DNA of 64,000 bases from Halospeciosus flavus (GTDB taxonomy: Archaea > Halobacteriota > Halobacteria > Halobacteriales > Halobacteriaceae), in contig NZ_CP122312.1 in assembly GCF_029814175.1 (NCBI RefSeq), positions 1,736,001 through 1,800,000 on the forward strand. The letters run 5' to 3'. A model generated the notes under the pieces. That model was given only the letters and a program-made list of their open reading frames with translations. It did no database searches and was not told where the DNA came from. Shown in pieces: positions 16,847 to 25,512 of this stretch. A program made the translations under genes and the position numbers. Numbering within the stretch: position 1 is the first letter of the stretch; each line of letters opens with the position of its first letter.

Positions 16847-18145
16847 ATGACTATCGGCATCGTCGTGAGTGAGGCGGACGAAGCCTCCGCACACGTCGGC
16901 GAACACCTCCGCGAACTCGGCGAGTGGGAGCGCGACGGCGACGCGCTCCGGGACGGCGACCTCGAACTCCGGACGTTCGAGGACCTCCACATCCACCTCG
17001 ACGGCGTCGCCGAGGCGTTCGACGACCCCGACTACGTCGTCTTCGCCTCCCGCCACTCGGGGGAGACTGGCGCGTTGCTCACCGCCCACTTCACCGGCAA
17101 CTTCGGCGAGGCGGAGTACGGCGGCGCGGACCGCGACCTCGCCGAGACCTGTCCGAACGCCGCTAAACACGTCCTCGACGCGATGGAAGACTACGCGCCC
17201 GAGGAGTACGAGGTCGGCATGGAGTGCACCCACCACGGCCCGACCGACGTCGGCGCGCCCGCCATGTTCGTCGAACTCGGCAGCGGCGAAGAGCAGTGGG
17301 CGGACCCCGACGCCGCCGAGGCGGTCGCCCGCGGCATCCTCGACCTCGACGGCGTCGACCCGACGACCGAGCGGACCGTCGTCGCCTTCGGCGGCGGCCA
17401 CTACGCGCCGCGACCGACCCGCATCGTCCGCGAGACCGCGTGGGCGGTCGGCCACGTCGGCGCGGACTGGTGTCTGGACGACCTCGGGAAGCCCTCGGCA
17501 CACCACGAGGTCGTCGCGCAGGCTTTCGAGAACAGCGGGGCCGAACGGGCCGTCGTCGACGGCGACCACCCCGACCTCGAAGTGACCATCGACGACCTCG
17601 GCTACGAGGTGCGCTCGGAGACGTGGGTCCGGGAGGTCGGCCGGACGGACCTCGACCTCGTCGACGCGCTGGAGTCGGACCTCGAACGCGTCGAGGACGG
17701 ACTCCGCTTCGGTGAGTCGGCGCCGGACCACGACACCGACGAGTACGTCGTCCGCGAGGTCCCCGGAGACCTGTGGGACGCCGCCCAGGCGGTCGACCCC
17801 GAGGACGCGCTCGACGCCGTCGCAGCGCACGCCCTCGCCTACGAGACCGTCGAGTCGGGCAATCGCGTCCAGGGGCGGGCCGCGTTCGCCGGTGTCGACG
17901 ACTACGACGCGATGGTCGACCGACTCGCCGAACTCCTCGACGAGGAGTACGAGTCGGTCGAGCGCGAAGCCGACCGGGTCGTCGCCCAGGTCGAGACGTT
18001 CGACCCCGCGAAGGCCCACACGCTCGGCGTCCCCGAGGGGCCGAAGTTCGGTCGGCTCGCCGCCGGCGAACCCGTGACCGTCGACAACCGGGAGATTCCC
18101 CCTGAGACGGTCCGTACGACCGAGACGAAGGAGTTCCCGGTGTAG
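16847..18145 (+). CDS. dtdA: D-aminoacyl-tRNA deacylase
   Basis: Removes mischarged D-amino acids from tRNA (archaeal/plant DTD2 family). The 432-residue protein has the family's N-terminal TIGIVVSEADEAS, SRHSGETGALLTAHFTGNFG and MECTHHGPTDVGAPAMFVELGS-like segments, and GGGHYAPR. The core ends near residue 275. A roughly 150-residue C-terminal extension follows, present in halophile versions and of unknown role. It lies 76 nt upstream of ftsZ1 on the same strand. Confidence 0.93.
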   Translation: MTIGIVVSEADEASAHVGEHLRELGEWERDGDALRDGDLELRTFEDLHIHLDGVAEAFDDPDYVVFASRHSGETGALLTAHFTGNFGEAEYGGADRDLAETCPNAAKHVLDAMEDYAPEEYEVGMECTHHGPTDVGAPAMFVELGSGEEQWADPDAAEAVARGILDLDGVDPTTERTVVAFGGGHYAPRPTRIVRETAWAVGHVGADWCLDDLGKPSAHHEVVAQAFENSGAERAVVDGDHPDLEVTIDDLGYEVRSETWVREVGRTDLDLVDALESDLERVEDGLRFGESAPDHDTDEYVVREVPGDLWDAAQAVDPEDALDAVAAHALAYETVESGNRVQGRAAFAGVDDYDAMVDRLAELLDEEYESVEREADRVVAQVETFDPAKAHTLGVPEGPKFGRLAAGEPVTVDNREIPPETVRTTETKEFPV

Positions 18146-18190
18146 CCACGCGAGCGTCTGACACCCGTCACACCCTGAGGGGAAAGGTCA

Positions 18191-18196
18191 TTAAGC
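18191..18196 (+). promoter_or_regulatory. TATA-like element of ftsZ1
   Basis: TTAAGC within a short AT-rich stretch lies about 26-31 nt before the ftsZ1 ATG, the spacing of a leaderless promoter. Confidence 0.5.
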
Positions 18197-18221
18197 TTCG
18201 CCCAGTACGATAGAAGCAGAA

Positions 18222-19373
18222 ATGGATTCGATTGTGCAGGATGCAATCGACGAGGCCGAGGAGGCGGAGGCAGAGGAGTCCTCCACCCCGGCCGCGTCCG
18301 GCCAGGGTTCTGGTTCCGGCGGGTCTGCGAGCGGTCGCATGTCCGACGAAGAGTTGATGGGGGTTCTCGAAGAGCTCCAGACGAACATCACCGTCGTCGG
18401 GTGTGGGGGCGCGGGCAGTAACACTGTCAACCGGATGGCTGAAGAGGGCATCCACGGCGCGAAACTCGTCGCAGCGAACACCGACGTCCAGCACCTCGTC
18501 GAGATCGAGGCGGACACGAAGATTCTGATGGGCCAGGAGAAGACCCAGGGCCGCGGTGCCGGGTCGCTCCCGCAGGTCGGCGAGGAGGCCGCCCTGGAGT
18601 CCCAGGAGGAGATCGGCGAGGCCATCAAGGGCTCGGACATGGTCTTCGTCACCGCCGGTCTCGGCGGTGGGACCGGGACCGGTTCGGCCCCGGTCGTCGC
18701 GAAGGCCGCCCGCGAGGCCGGCGCGCTCACCATCTCGGTCGTCACGACGCCGTTCACGGCCGAGGGTGAAGTCCGCCGGACGAACGCCGAGGCCGGCTTG
18801 GAGCGTCTCCGCGACGTCTCCGATACGGTCATCGTCGTCCCGAACGACCGCCTGCTCGACTCCGTGGGTAAACTGCCCGTCCGTCAGGCGTTCAAGGTCT
18901 CCGACGAGGTCCTCATGCGCTCGGTGAAGGGCATCACCGAACTCATCACCAAGCCCGGACTCGTCAACCTCGACTTCGCCGACGTCCGGACCGTCATGGA
19001 GAAGGGCGGCGTCGCGATGATCGGACTCGGCGAGTCCGACTCCGACGCGAAGGCCGTCGACTCCGTGAAGAGCGCGCTCCGCTCGCCACTGCTCGACGTC
19101 GACATCTCCGCGGCCAACTCCGCGCTCGTCAACGTCACCGGTGGTCCCGACATGTCCATCGAGGAGGCCGAGGGCGTCGTCGAACAGATCTACGACCGCA
19201 TCGACCCCGACGCCCGCATTATCTGGGGGACCTCCGTCGACGAGGAACTCGACGGCACCATGCGGACGATGGTCGTCGTCACCGGCGTCGAGTCGCCGCA
19301 GATCTACGGCAACGAAGAGTCCAGCACCGAGCAGACCGCCCAGACCGGTCAGGACATCGACTTCGTCGAATAG
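18222..19373 (+). CDS. ftsZ1: Cell-division GTPase FtsZ1
   Basis: A tubulin-like GTPase that polymerises at the division site; haloarchaea carry FtsZ1 and FtsZ2. The 383-residue protein has an N-terminal extension (1-52; [15 protein letters not shown] is the FtsZ1-type start). The GTP-binding core shows [13 protein letters not shown] (58-70) and the signature GGGTGTG (148-154). The T7 catalytic loop is NLDFAD (249-254). The acidic C-terminal tail lacks an obvious bacterial-type ZipA/FtsA peptide. A T7 tract directly follows the stop. secE and spt5 lie downstream, an arrangement common in archaea, here interrupted by a dapA-like gene. Confidence 0.97.
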   Translation: MDSIVQDAIDEAEEAEAEESSTPAASGQGSGSGGSASGRMSDEELMGVLEELQTNITVVGCGGAGSNTVNRMAEEGIHGAKLVAANTDVQHLVEIEADTKILMGQEKTQGRGAGSLPQVGEEAALESQEEIGEAIKGSDMVFVTAGLGGGTGTGSAPVVAKAAREAGALTISVVTTPFTAEGEVRRTNAEAGLERLRDVSDTVIVVPNDRLLDSVGKLPVRQAFKVSDEVLMRSVKGITELITKPGLVNLDFADVRTVMEKGGVAMIGLGESDSDAKAVDSVKSALRSPLLDVDISAANSALVNVTGGPDMSIEEAEGVVEQIYDRIDPDARIIWGTSVDEELDGTMRTMVVVTGVESPQIYGNEESSTEQTAQTGQDIDFVE

Positions 19374-19377
19374 TACC

Positions 19378-19411
19378 TTTTTTTACTCGTCGGGTGCGCC
19401 TCCGGCGCACC
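19378..19411 (+). terminator. T-tract terminator and hairpin after ftsZ1
   Basis: A run of seven T (19378-19384) begins 5 nt after the stop. A perfect hairpin follows: GGTGCGCC, 3-nt loop, GGCGCACC (19393-19411). A further inverted repeat (CCGCGC/GCGCGG) lies at about 19444-19466. The remainder of the gap to 19589 shows no gene. Confidence 0.65.
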
Positions 19412-19589
19412 GCTCCTCGCAAAAAGCTACGCTAAAAAACTTCCCGCGCTCACTTCGTTCGCGCGGTGAACCACTCACTTCCGGGTCCTAACGGACCGCT
19501 CGTTCGTGGATGCTCGTAGTGGTCGCTCGTCCTCGTGAACGGTTGCCCCCAGCCAAAGCTACAACTTCCCCGCTCACCCACTGCACGGT

Positions 19590-20510
19590 ATGTCCGACCC
19601 CACCACAGACGTCGACGTGCCGTCGCCGGGCGTCATGCCCGCGCTCGTGACGCCGTTCGACGCCGACGAGTCGGTCGACCACGACGCGCTCTCCGAACTA
19701 GTCGAGTGGACCGTCGAGCAGGGCGTCGACGGTCTCGTCCCCTGCGGGACGACCGGTGAGTTCGCCAGCATGTCGGCCGCCGAACGGCAGGCCGTCGTCG
19801 AGACGACCGTCGGCGCCGCCGACGGACGTGTCCCCGTCGTGGCCGGGACGGCCGCGACGACCGTCGACGAAGTCGTCCACCACACCGAGGCGGCCGCGGA
19901 GGTCGGCGCCGACGGCGCCCTCATCACCGACCCGTTCTTCCACTCCGCGAACGCACCCACCGGCAACGAGCGGTTCTTCCGGCGGGTCGCCGACCGGACG
20001 CCGCTCCCGCTCTACCTCTACAACATCCCGATGACCGCGGGCGACAGCGTGGCGGCCGAGACGGCCGCCGCGCTCGCCGAGCACGACGCCGTCCACGGTA
20101 TCAAGGACACCAGCGGCGACTTCAGCTACTTCGAGGAGGTCCTCGCCGAGACGCCGGACAACTTCCGCGTCCTGCAGGGGTTCGACGACCACTTCGTCGG
20201 CGGCGCGGCGATGGGCAGCGACGGCGGCATCAACGCCCTCGCGAACGTCGTCCCCGACGCCTTCCGCTCGCTCTGCGACGCACTCGACGCGGGCGACGTC
20301 GCACAGGCGCGAGAGATTCAGCGCGACGTCCTCTCCCCGCTGTTCGCGACGTGCCTGCAGTACGGCTTCGCCCCGACGACGAAGGAACTCCTCGCAGCTC
20401 GCGGCGTCGTCGACGCGAGGACCGTCCGGCCCCCGCTCGTCGAACTCGACGAAGAATCCCAGTCGGCCGTCGACGACGTCCTCGACGACGCACTCGCCCG
20501 CCTCGAGTAG
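19590..20510 (+). CDS. DapA/KdgA-family Schiff-base lyase
   Basis: A 306-residue (beta/alpha)8 lyase of the dihydrodipicolinate synthase family. It shows GTTGE (53-57), Tyr144 in LYNIP and the Schiff-base Lys172 in GIKDTSGD. Such enzymes condense or cleave pyruvate-containing substrates: dihydrodipicolinate synthase, N-acetylneuraminate lyase or KDG aldolase. The substrate is not decided by these motifs. No lysine or sugar-catabolic gene is adjacent. It sits between ftsZ1 and secE-spt5. Confidence 0.85.
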   Translation: MSDPTTDVDVPSPGVMPALVTPFDADESVDHDALSELVEWTVEQGVDGLVPCGTTGEFASMSAAERQAVVETTVGAADGRVPVVAGTAATTVDEVVHHTEAAAEVGADGALITDPFFHSANAPTGNERFFRRVADRTPLPLYLYNIPMTAGDSVAAETAAALAEHDAVHGIKDTSGDFSYFEEVLAETPDNFRVLQGFDDHFVGGAAMGSDGGINALANVVPDAFRSLCDALDAGDVAQAREIQRDVLSPLFATCLQYGFAPTTKELLAARGVVDARTVRPPLVELDEESQSAVDDVLDDALARLE

Positions 20511-20578
20511 CGAGGCCGGATTCGCGCGCCGGCCGGAAGTACGAAAGATAGAAAAGTCGCGACCGCGAATCCCGACGC

Positions 20579-20746
20579 ATGGACGTTCCCTTAGAGCTCT
20601 CTTCGTACACCAGGGTACTCAAACTCGCGAGTACCCCCGACCGGGAGGAGTTCTCCCAGGTCGCGCTCATCGCCGGCGCCGGCATCCTGCTCGTCGGACT
20701 GATGGGCTTCACCATCTTCGTCGTCATGAACGCCCTGCCGCCCTAG
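20579..20746 (+). CDS. secE: SecE, preprotein translocase gamma subunit
   Basis: A 55-residue single-span membrane subunit of the Sec translocon. An amphipathic N-terminal helix ([17 protein letters not shown]) precedes the conserved [11 protein letters not shown] and one membrane helix (about 29-51). Size and layout match archaeal SecE. It is followed 4 nt later by spt5, the conserved archaeal secE-spt5 pair. An AT-richer stretch at about 20543-20556 is a likely promoter. Confidence 0.93.
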   Translation: MDVPLELSSYTRVLKLASTPDREEFSQVALIAGAGILLVGLMGFTIFVVMNALPP

Positions 20747-20750
20747 AACC

Positions 20751-21188
20751 ATGTCGATATTCGCAGTCAAGACCACGGCCAGCCAGGAACAGACCGTCGC
20801 GAGCATGATCGCCAACCGCGAGGAACCGGAGATCCACGCGGTGCTCGCGCCCGAATCGCTCACGAGTTACGTGATGGTCGAGGCCGACGGCACCGCCGTC
20901 CTCGAACGCGTCATGGACGAGATTCCTCACGCGCGTAGTCTCGTCCCCGGCGAGTCCTCCATCACGGAGGTCGAGCACTTCCTCTCGCCCAAGCCCGACG
21001 TCGAGGGCATCGCCGAGGGGGACATCGTCGAACTCATCGCCGGCCCGTTCAAGGGCGAGAAGGCCCAGGTCCAGCGTATCGACGAGGGCAAAGACCAGGT
21101 CACCGTCGAACTCTACGAGGCGACGGTCCCGATTCCGGTCACCGTGCGTGGCGACCAGATTCGGGTCCTCGACTCCGAGGAGCGGTAA
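20751..21188 (+). CDS. spt5: Transcription elongation factor Spt5
   Basis: The archaeal NusG/Spt5 protein, which with Spt4 clamps RNA polymerase for processivity. The 145 residues comprise an NGN domain (1-85; [17 protein letters not shown].., TSYVMVEA) and a KOW domain (about 88-145; [19 protein letters not shown]). Length is typical. The last codons and stop lie inside a 50-nt direct repeat (21156-21205) copied at 21261-21310. Confidence 0.95.
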   Translation: MSIFAVKTTASQEQTVASMIANREEPEIHAVLAPESLTSYVMVEADGTAVLERVMDEIPHARSLVPGESSITEVEHFLSPKPDVEGIAEGDIVELIAGPFKGEKAQVQRIDEGKDQVTVELYEATVPIPVTVRGDQIRVLDSEER

Positions 21189-21205
21189 CCACTCACTTTC
21201 CACCG
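21156..21205. repeat. Repeat copy 1: 3' end of spt5
   Basis: Covers the final 11 codons of spt5, its stop and 17 nt beyond. It matches 21261-21310 in 49 of 50 positions by eye, offset 105 nt. Confidence 0.9.
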
Positions 21206-21260
21206 CTTTTCCTCCAGGTTTCCGGCCGAGCGCCAGCGAGGGCGGAAAAGTGGGCGACAT

Positions 21261-21310
21261 CAGATTCGGGTCCTCGACTCCGAGGAGCGGTAACCACTCA
21301 CCTTCCACCG
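21261..21310. repeat. Repeat copy 2: duplicated spt5 3' end in intergenic DNA
   Basis: A detached copy of the spt5 tail, not attached to any coding frame. The rest of the 263-nt gap (to 21451) shows no gene. Between the copies, a CTTTTCC/GGAAAAG pair could form a stem. Confidence 0.88.
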
Positions 21311-21451
21311 AGGTACCTCTTCCGCAGATTTTCGAACCGAACGTTCACGTAGGAGAGCGACGCCACTTCGCGGGGTGACGTAGAGAACGACCGTCGGGCG
21401 TCTCGCGGGAGTGCGCCACTGCGCTCGACGGGCGGTCGTGGCGCCTGTTCG

Positions 21452-21772
21452 CTACTCGTCGGCGTCGGTCGGTTCGTCGACGCCGATACCGAGTTGCTCC
21501 CGGAGTGACGCGATGTCGATCACGTCCGAGATTTCGTGTTTGACCTCCTCTCGAACCCGGATATCGTCGGCGTCGGCGTCGTACGCCCGGACGTACTGCG
21601 CGCGAGAGTGGGTGTCGAAGACGTGCTGGATGGCGAAGAAGCCCTCGGGGACCACCGTCCCACACACCCGACACTCGTGGCGCTCGTGTTCGTTCACCTG
21701 GTGAGCGACTAGTTCCTCGGCGCGTCCGAACGTCGACCCGCACGCAGCGACGGCGCACTCCCAACCGGACAT
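21452..21772 (-). CDS. C2H2-type zinc-finger protein
   Basis: A 106-residue haloarchaeal protein with two finger-like modules: CAVAACGSTFGRAEELVAHQ (with a following VNEH) and CRVCGTVVPEGFFAIQHVF (with DTH). An acidic C-terminal part follows. The ATG at 21772 gives MSGWECAVAACG; upstream in-frame codons run through a promoter-like region (ccaataagtg). It resembles the DUF7565-type proteins of haloarchaea. Nucleic-acid binding is likely but not shown. It lies between two 3'-end duplications. Confidence 0.82.
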   Translation of the reverse strand: MSGWECAVAACGSTFGRAEELVAHQVNEHERHECRVCGTVVPEGFFAIQHVFDTHSRAQYVRAYDADADDIRVREEVKHEISDVIDIASLREQLGIGVDEPTDADE

Positions 21773-21865
21773 GCGTGGACAGTACCGCGATTCCGCCAAT
21801 AAGTGTGCCGCCTCACTCAGTTCTCGTGCGGTCTCACTCGACCACTGACGAGCGGAACTCGCGGC

Positions 21866-21912
21866 ACTTCTGGTGAGCGAAGCTCGCCAACGTCACGCTC
21901 ATTCTTCGCGTG
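21866..21912. repeat. 47-nt tandem unit, downstream copy
   Basis: Identical to the next unit (21913-21959) at about 36 of 47 positions by eye, including a 15-nt block. It contains a 7-bp hairpin (GTCACGC/GCGTGAC, 21892-21914) with loop TCATTCTTC. A more decayed third unit may precede it at 21819-21865. Confidence 0.75.
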
Positions 21913-21959
21913 ACTTCTGGCGAACAGCGTTCGACAGCATCCCGCTCATTCTTCGCGGG
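21913..21959. repeat. 47-nt tandem unit overlapping the acd 3' end
   Basis: Includes the acd stop codon and last codons. It forms a 7-bp hairpin (ATCCCGC/GCGGGAT, 21939-21961) with the same 9-nt loop as the neighbouring unit. Confidence 0.75.
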
Positions 21960-23100
21960 ATTGCCGATAGATGAGGTTGCGCTGAATCTCGTTGGCGCCC
22001 TCGTACACCACGGGAATCCGACAGTCGCGGTAGACGCGAGCGATACGCCGGTCCGAGAGGATGGAGCGCCCGCCGTGGAACTGCATCCCCTGCTGGGCGC
22101 AGTCGACCGCCGTCTCGGTGGACTTCGTCTTCGCCATCGCGGCCCAGAGTCCGGGGTTCTCGTAGTCGCGGACCTTCTTCGCGGCGCGGTAGTTGAGCGC
22201 CCGAGCGGCCTCGAACTCCAGGCGCATGTCCGCCAGTCCGTGCTGGACGGCCTGGAAGTCCGCGACCTGTCGGCCGAATCCCTCGCGCTCGTGGACGAAG
22301 TCCCACGCCTCTTCGAGCGCCGCGGCGGCGAGACCGAGACCGTGCCCGCCGACCACGACGCGGCCGTAGTTGAAGAACTCCGCGAGCATCATGAAGCCGC
22401 CGCCCTCCGAACCGACCAGGTTCTCGGCGGGGACGCGGCAGTCGTCGAGGACGACGTGCGCCTGCTTGGAGGCGCGCATCCCCATCTTCTCGGGGATGTG
22501 GTCGGCGTGGTAGCCGTCGGCATCCGTCGGGACCAGGAACAGCGAGTAGTCCATGTAGCGGTCGCCCGTGTCGGCGGTCTTCGCGTACACCGTCACCCAG
22601 TCGGCCTCGACGCCGTTGCCGATCCAGTACTTCTCGCCGTTCAGGACGTACTCGTCGCCGTCCCGTTCGGCCGTCGTCGTCATCGAGGTGAGGTCGCTGC
22701 CCGTCTCGGGTTCGGAGACCGCCAGCCCCGTGATGGCCTCGCCCTCGGCGAGCGGGCGGAGATACGCTTCCTTCTGTTCTTCGGTGCCGTAGGTCTCCAA
22801 CATCTCGGCGCCGAAGCTCGCGAGCTGGAGCGTGAGCGCGATGCCCGCGTCCGCACGGTAGAACTCCTCGGCGATGGCGAGCATCTGGACGACGTCGAAG
22901 CCGCGACCGCCGTACTCCTCGGAGATGTCCTGGGCGACGAGGTTCGCCTCCTGCCCCGCTTCGAGCACCTCCCACGGGTACGCACCGGTCCGGAAGAACT
23001 CCTCGGCGTTCGGCGCGATGTGCTCGGCGGCGAACGTTCGCGCCTCTCGTTTCGCCTCGCGGGCGTACTCGGGGACGATATCCTCGGTAAGTAGTTCCAT
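21946..23100 (-). CDS. Acyl-CoA dehydrogenase
   Basis: A FAD enzyme oxidising acyl-CoA to trans-2-enoyl-CoA. The 384 residues show the family's order: N-terminal helical domain, the FAD/substrate motif ITGLAVSEPETGSDLTSM, YWIGNG, then the C-terminal helical domain with QFHGGRSI. The base Glu367 is in YEGANEIQRN. The acyl chain preferred is unknown. The ATG at 23100 gives the usual short N-terminus. No other beta-oxidation gene is adjacent. The 3' end is part of a tandem repeat. Confidence 0.93.
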   Translation of the reverse strand: MELLTEDIVPEYAREAKREARTFAAEHIAPNAEEFFRTGAYPWEVLEAGQEANLVAQDISEEYGGRGFDVVQMLAIAEEFYRADAGIALTLQLASFGAEMLETYGTEEQKEAYLRPLAEGEAITGLAVSEPETGSDLTSMTTTAERDGDEYVLNGEKYWIGNGVEADWVTVYAKTADTGDRYMDYSLFLVPTDADGYHADHIPEKMGMRASKQAHVVLDDCRVPAENLVGSEGGGFMMLAEFFNYGRVVVGGHGLGLAAAALEEAWDFVHEREGFGRQVADFQAVQHGLADMRLEFEAARALNYRAAKKVRDYENPGLWAAMAKTKSTETAVDCAQQGMQFHGGRSILSDRRIARVYRDCRIPVVYEGANEIQRNLIYRQSREE

Positions 23101-23213
23101 ACCGGGATTGGGTGACCGTCGCACATAAACGCCACAGAACTCGCGACCCGTGGGACGGAGTTTCCCCGGCCCGAGCGGCAATCGCTAAAAGGCCGGGCCA
23201 CCAAACGGGAGAC

Positions 23214-23969
23214 GTGACTGGCTGCCGGGTCGACTTCCACGTGAAAGTGCTCGACGAACAGGTCGTCAAGCGGGCGAAAGCGCGCGGACTCGACGCCCTC
23301 GTCTACGCGCCACACTTCACCCGCCTCCCCGACGTCCGCGAGCGTGCCGAGCGCTTCTCGGACGACGAACTGTCGGTGATCCCGGCCCGCGAGGTGTTCA
23401 CCGGTGACTGGCAGGACCGCCGCCACGTCCTCGTCCTCGGTCTCGACGACCCCGTCCCCGACTTCATCACCTTCGAGGGGGCGATGGCCGAGTTCGAACG
23501 GCAGGGCGCGGCGGTCCTCGTCCCGCACCCGACGTTCCTCTCGGTGAGTTTCTCGGCGTCGGACGTCGAGCGCTACGTCGACCTGATCGACGCCGTCGAG
23601 ACGTACAACCCCAAACACCTCCAACTCCACAACCGCCGGGCCCGCCGCCTGGCGAGGAACCACTCCATCCCGGAGTTCGGTTCGTCGTACGCCCACCTCA
23701 GAGGGACCGTCGGCGAGGTGTGGACCGCCTTCGACCACGACGTGACGACGGAGGAGGCGCTCGTCGAGGCGCTCAGGACCGGCGCTTCCCGCGCCGTCGA
23801 CCACCGAACCGGCGTCGCCCACCAACTCCGCCGCCACGCGGAGATGGCACACCTCGGCTACGAGAACACCTACGAGAAAGTCGACCGACTGTTGCTCTCG
23901 GGGATGGAGCCGACCCACCCCCGACACATCGCCTACGAAGGGCGATTCGACGACGTGCGCGTCTACTGA
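23214..23969 (+). CDS. PHP-domain metal-dependent phosphoesterase-like protein
   Basis: A 251-residue protein with the PHP-type start CRVDFHVKV and later metal-site candidates YAPHF, ARE and PHPTF, then HNRRARRLARNHSIPEFGSSYAH. The GTG at 23214 begins the recognisable domain; upstream in-frame sequence overlaps the acd promoter region. PHP proteins hydrolyse phosphoesters or act on small molecules, and the substrate is unknown. The first PHP His pair is DFHV rather than the classic D(L/M)HxH, so activity is uncertain. Confidence 0.8.
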   Translation: MTGCRVDFHVKVLDEQVVKRAKARGLDALVYAPHFTRLPDVRERAERFSDDELSVIPAREVFTGDWQDRRHVLVLGLDDPVPDFITFEGAMAEFERQGAAVLVPHPTFLSVSFSASDVERYVDLIDAVETYNPKHLQLHNRRARRLARNHSIPEFGSSYAHLRGTVGEVWTAFDHDVTTEEALVEALRTGASRAVDHRTGVAHQLRRHAEMAHLGYENTYEKVDRLLLSGMEPTHPRHIAYEGRFDDVRVY

Positions 23970-23972
23970 GTT

Positions 23973-24491
23973 CTACCGGCCCATCGCCGCCGTCGCCGTC
24001 GCGTTGATCCGCCCGAGCGGGTCCTCGATGCCCGGTGGGAGGAGGTGCGGGACGTAGTAGATGGCGACGGCGACGAGGACGAGTTCGAGGACCGTCACGA
24101 CGATGGTGACGAGCGTCGCGTACTGGCTACTCGTCGTGACGCCGACCGGGAGGCCGAACTCCCTGTCCCACAGCGGGTAGAACAGCGCGATCCCGCGCTT
24201 GCTCCCGACGACGTCGAGCACGTAGTGTGTGACGACGCCGATCCAGACGTACTGGAGGTTGTCGAAGAAGAACGGGTAGGCGAAGAAGACGCCGACGAAG
24301 AAGACGTTGTGCAGCGTCTTGCGGTGTTTCCCGAAGTCCGTGTCGATGTCCGGCGCGAGCGCACCGAGCGTCACCGGGACGAGGACCGCCGCGACGGTGC
24401 GGAGCGTCTGGAGGTCCCCGTTCGGGTGGAGGACGTAGCCGAGTCCGACGGCGAGCAGGAGTCCGTTGAGGACGTGGTCTTTCTTGTTCAT
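23973..24491 (-). CDS. Membrane-bound metal-dependent hydrolase (YdjM/PF04307-like)
   Basis: A 172-residue membrane protein with about four or five hydrophobic segments. The family's conserved polar residues are present: LGALAPDIDTDFGKHRKTLHN and THYVLDVVGSKRG, the predicted metal site. Substrate is unknown. The ATG overlaps the stop of the CinA-like gene (4-nt overlap), so the two are cotranscribed. Confidence 0.85.
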   Translation of the reverse strand: MNKKDHVLNGLLLAVGLGYVLHPNGDLQTLRTVAAVLVPVTLGALAPDIDTDFGKHRKTLHNVFFVGVFFAYPFFFDNLQYVWIGVVTHYVLDVVGSKRGIALFYPLWDREFGLPVGVTTSSQYATLVTIVVTVLELVLVAVAIYYVPHLLPPGIEDPLGRINATATAAMGR

Positions 24492-25003
24492 GCTCGGTCC
24501 TCCACTTCCGCCTCCACGTCGCGGAGGGCTTGCCGGGCGATCTGCTCTTTGATCTCCAGGCGGTCGCCGTCGAACTCGTAGCGCTCGACGGTCGTGTAGG
24601 TCTCGCCGCTCCCCCACTCGCCGCGGTGGGCGACGCCGACGTAGACGGTCCCCACGGGCTTCTCCTCGGTTCCGCCGGTCGGACCGGCGATGCCCGTCGT
24701 CGAGACGGCCCACGTCGTCCCGGCGGCGTCACGGGTCGTCTGGGCCATCTGCCGGGCGACCGGTTCGGAGACGGCGCCGTGTTCGTCGAGCGCCTCGCGG
24801 GCGACGCCGGCGTCGAGTTTGGCGTCGTAGGTGTAGGTGACGTGCGTGCGGTCGAAGTAGTCACTCGACCCCGGCACGTCCGTCAGGAGACTCCCGACGA
24901 GACCGCCCGTGCAGGACTCCGTCGTGGCGAGGGTCTCCCCGCGCTCGCGGAGCAGGTCGCCGAGGCGTTCCTCGACCGGTGGGTCGTCGGCGAATTCGTA
25001 CAT
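24488..25003 (-). CDS. pncC: CinA C-terminal-type nicotinamide-nucleotide amidase
   Basis: A 171-residue stand-alone CinA/PncC domain, which deamidates NMN to nicotinate mononucleotide in pyridine nucleotide recycling. Motifs are ATTESCTGGLVGSLLTDVPGSS, the AVSTTGIAGPTGGTEEKPVGT core and the VYVG strand. The MoaB-like N-terminal half of full CinA is absent, as in many stand-alone members. Start ATG at 25003. It is the first gene of a two-gene unit with the membrane hydrolase. Confidence 0.88.
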   Translation of the reverse strand: MYEFADDPPVEERLGDLLRERGETLATTESCTGGLVGSLLTDVPGSSDYFDRTHVTYTYDAKLDAGVAREALDEHGAVSEPVARQMAQTTRDAAGTTWAVSTTGIAGPTGGTEEKPVGTVYVGVAHRGEWGSGETYTTVERYEFDGDRLEIKEQIARQALRDVEAEVEDRA

Positions 25004-25103
25004 ACTCTGGTGGTCGAAGCGGTCGGCAAAAGAACCTGCGGGCCTCGTGTCCGCTCGCGGACGTGACTGGGACACGGATTCGACCTCGGCCTCGGTCGCG
25101 GAC

Positions 25104-25466
25104 TCAGACGGTGTCGCGGTCGGTGTAGGTGTAGCGGCGGGCGATGCGGCCCTCGTCGTCGAACTCGTGGAAGTCGGCGAATCCGAAGGAGACCGTCTCG
25201 CCGCCCTGCACGCCGGAGAAGCGCCCGCGAACCGCGACGGTGTCGCCCTCCGCGACGACCGAGACGACCTCGTGTTCGCCGTCTTCGAGGGGACGGCCCG
25301 CCTCGTAGAACTCGCGGAACTCGGCCTTACCCTCGATGGCCTCCTGGCCGGGACGCTCGTAGACGACGTCCTCGGAGAAGAGCGCGTAGAGGTCCTCGTA
25401 GGCCTCGTCGTCGACGTAGTCGTAGTAGTCGCGCACCGCGTTGGGGTCTGCGTTGCCGTCGCTCAC
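25104..25466 (-). CDS. NTF2/SnoaL-like small protein
   Basis: A 120-residue cone-shaped alpha+beta fold protein. It has a helical start (AVRDYYDYVDDEAYEDLYALF), then strands (EDVVYERPG, FREFYEAGRPL, DTVAVRGRFSG). This is the pattern of NTF2-like/ketosteroid isomerase proteins. Ligand or catalysis cannot be assigned. It stands alone on the minus strand. Confidence 0.8.
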   Translation of the reverse strand: MSDGNADPNAVRDYYDYVDDEAYEDLYALFSEDVVYERPGQEAIEGKAEFREFYEAGRPLEDGEHEVVSVVAEGDTVAVRGRFSGVQGGETVSFGFADFHEFDDEGRIARRYTYTDRDTV

Positions 25467-25512
25467 GTCGGGAGGAACGGGAGACGGCTACCAAAGGCTG
25501 TCGAGTCGCAGT

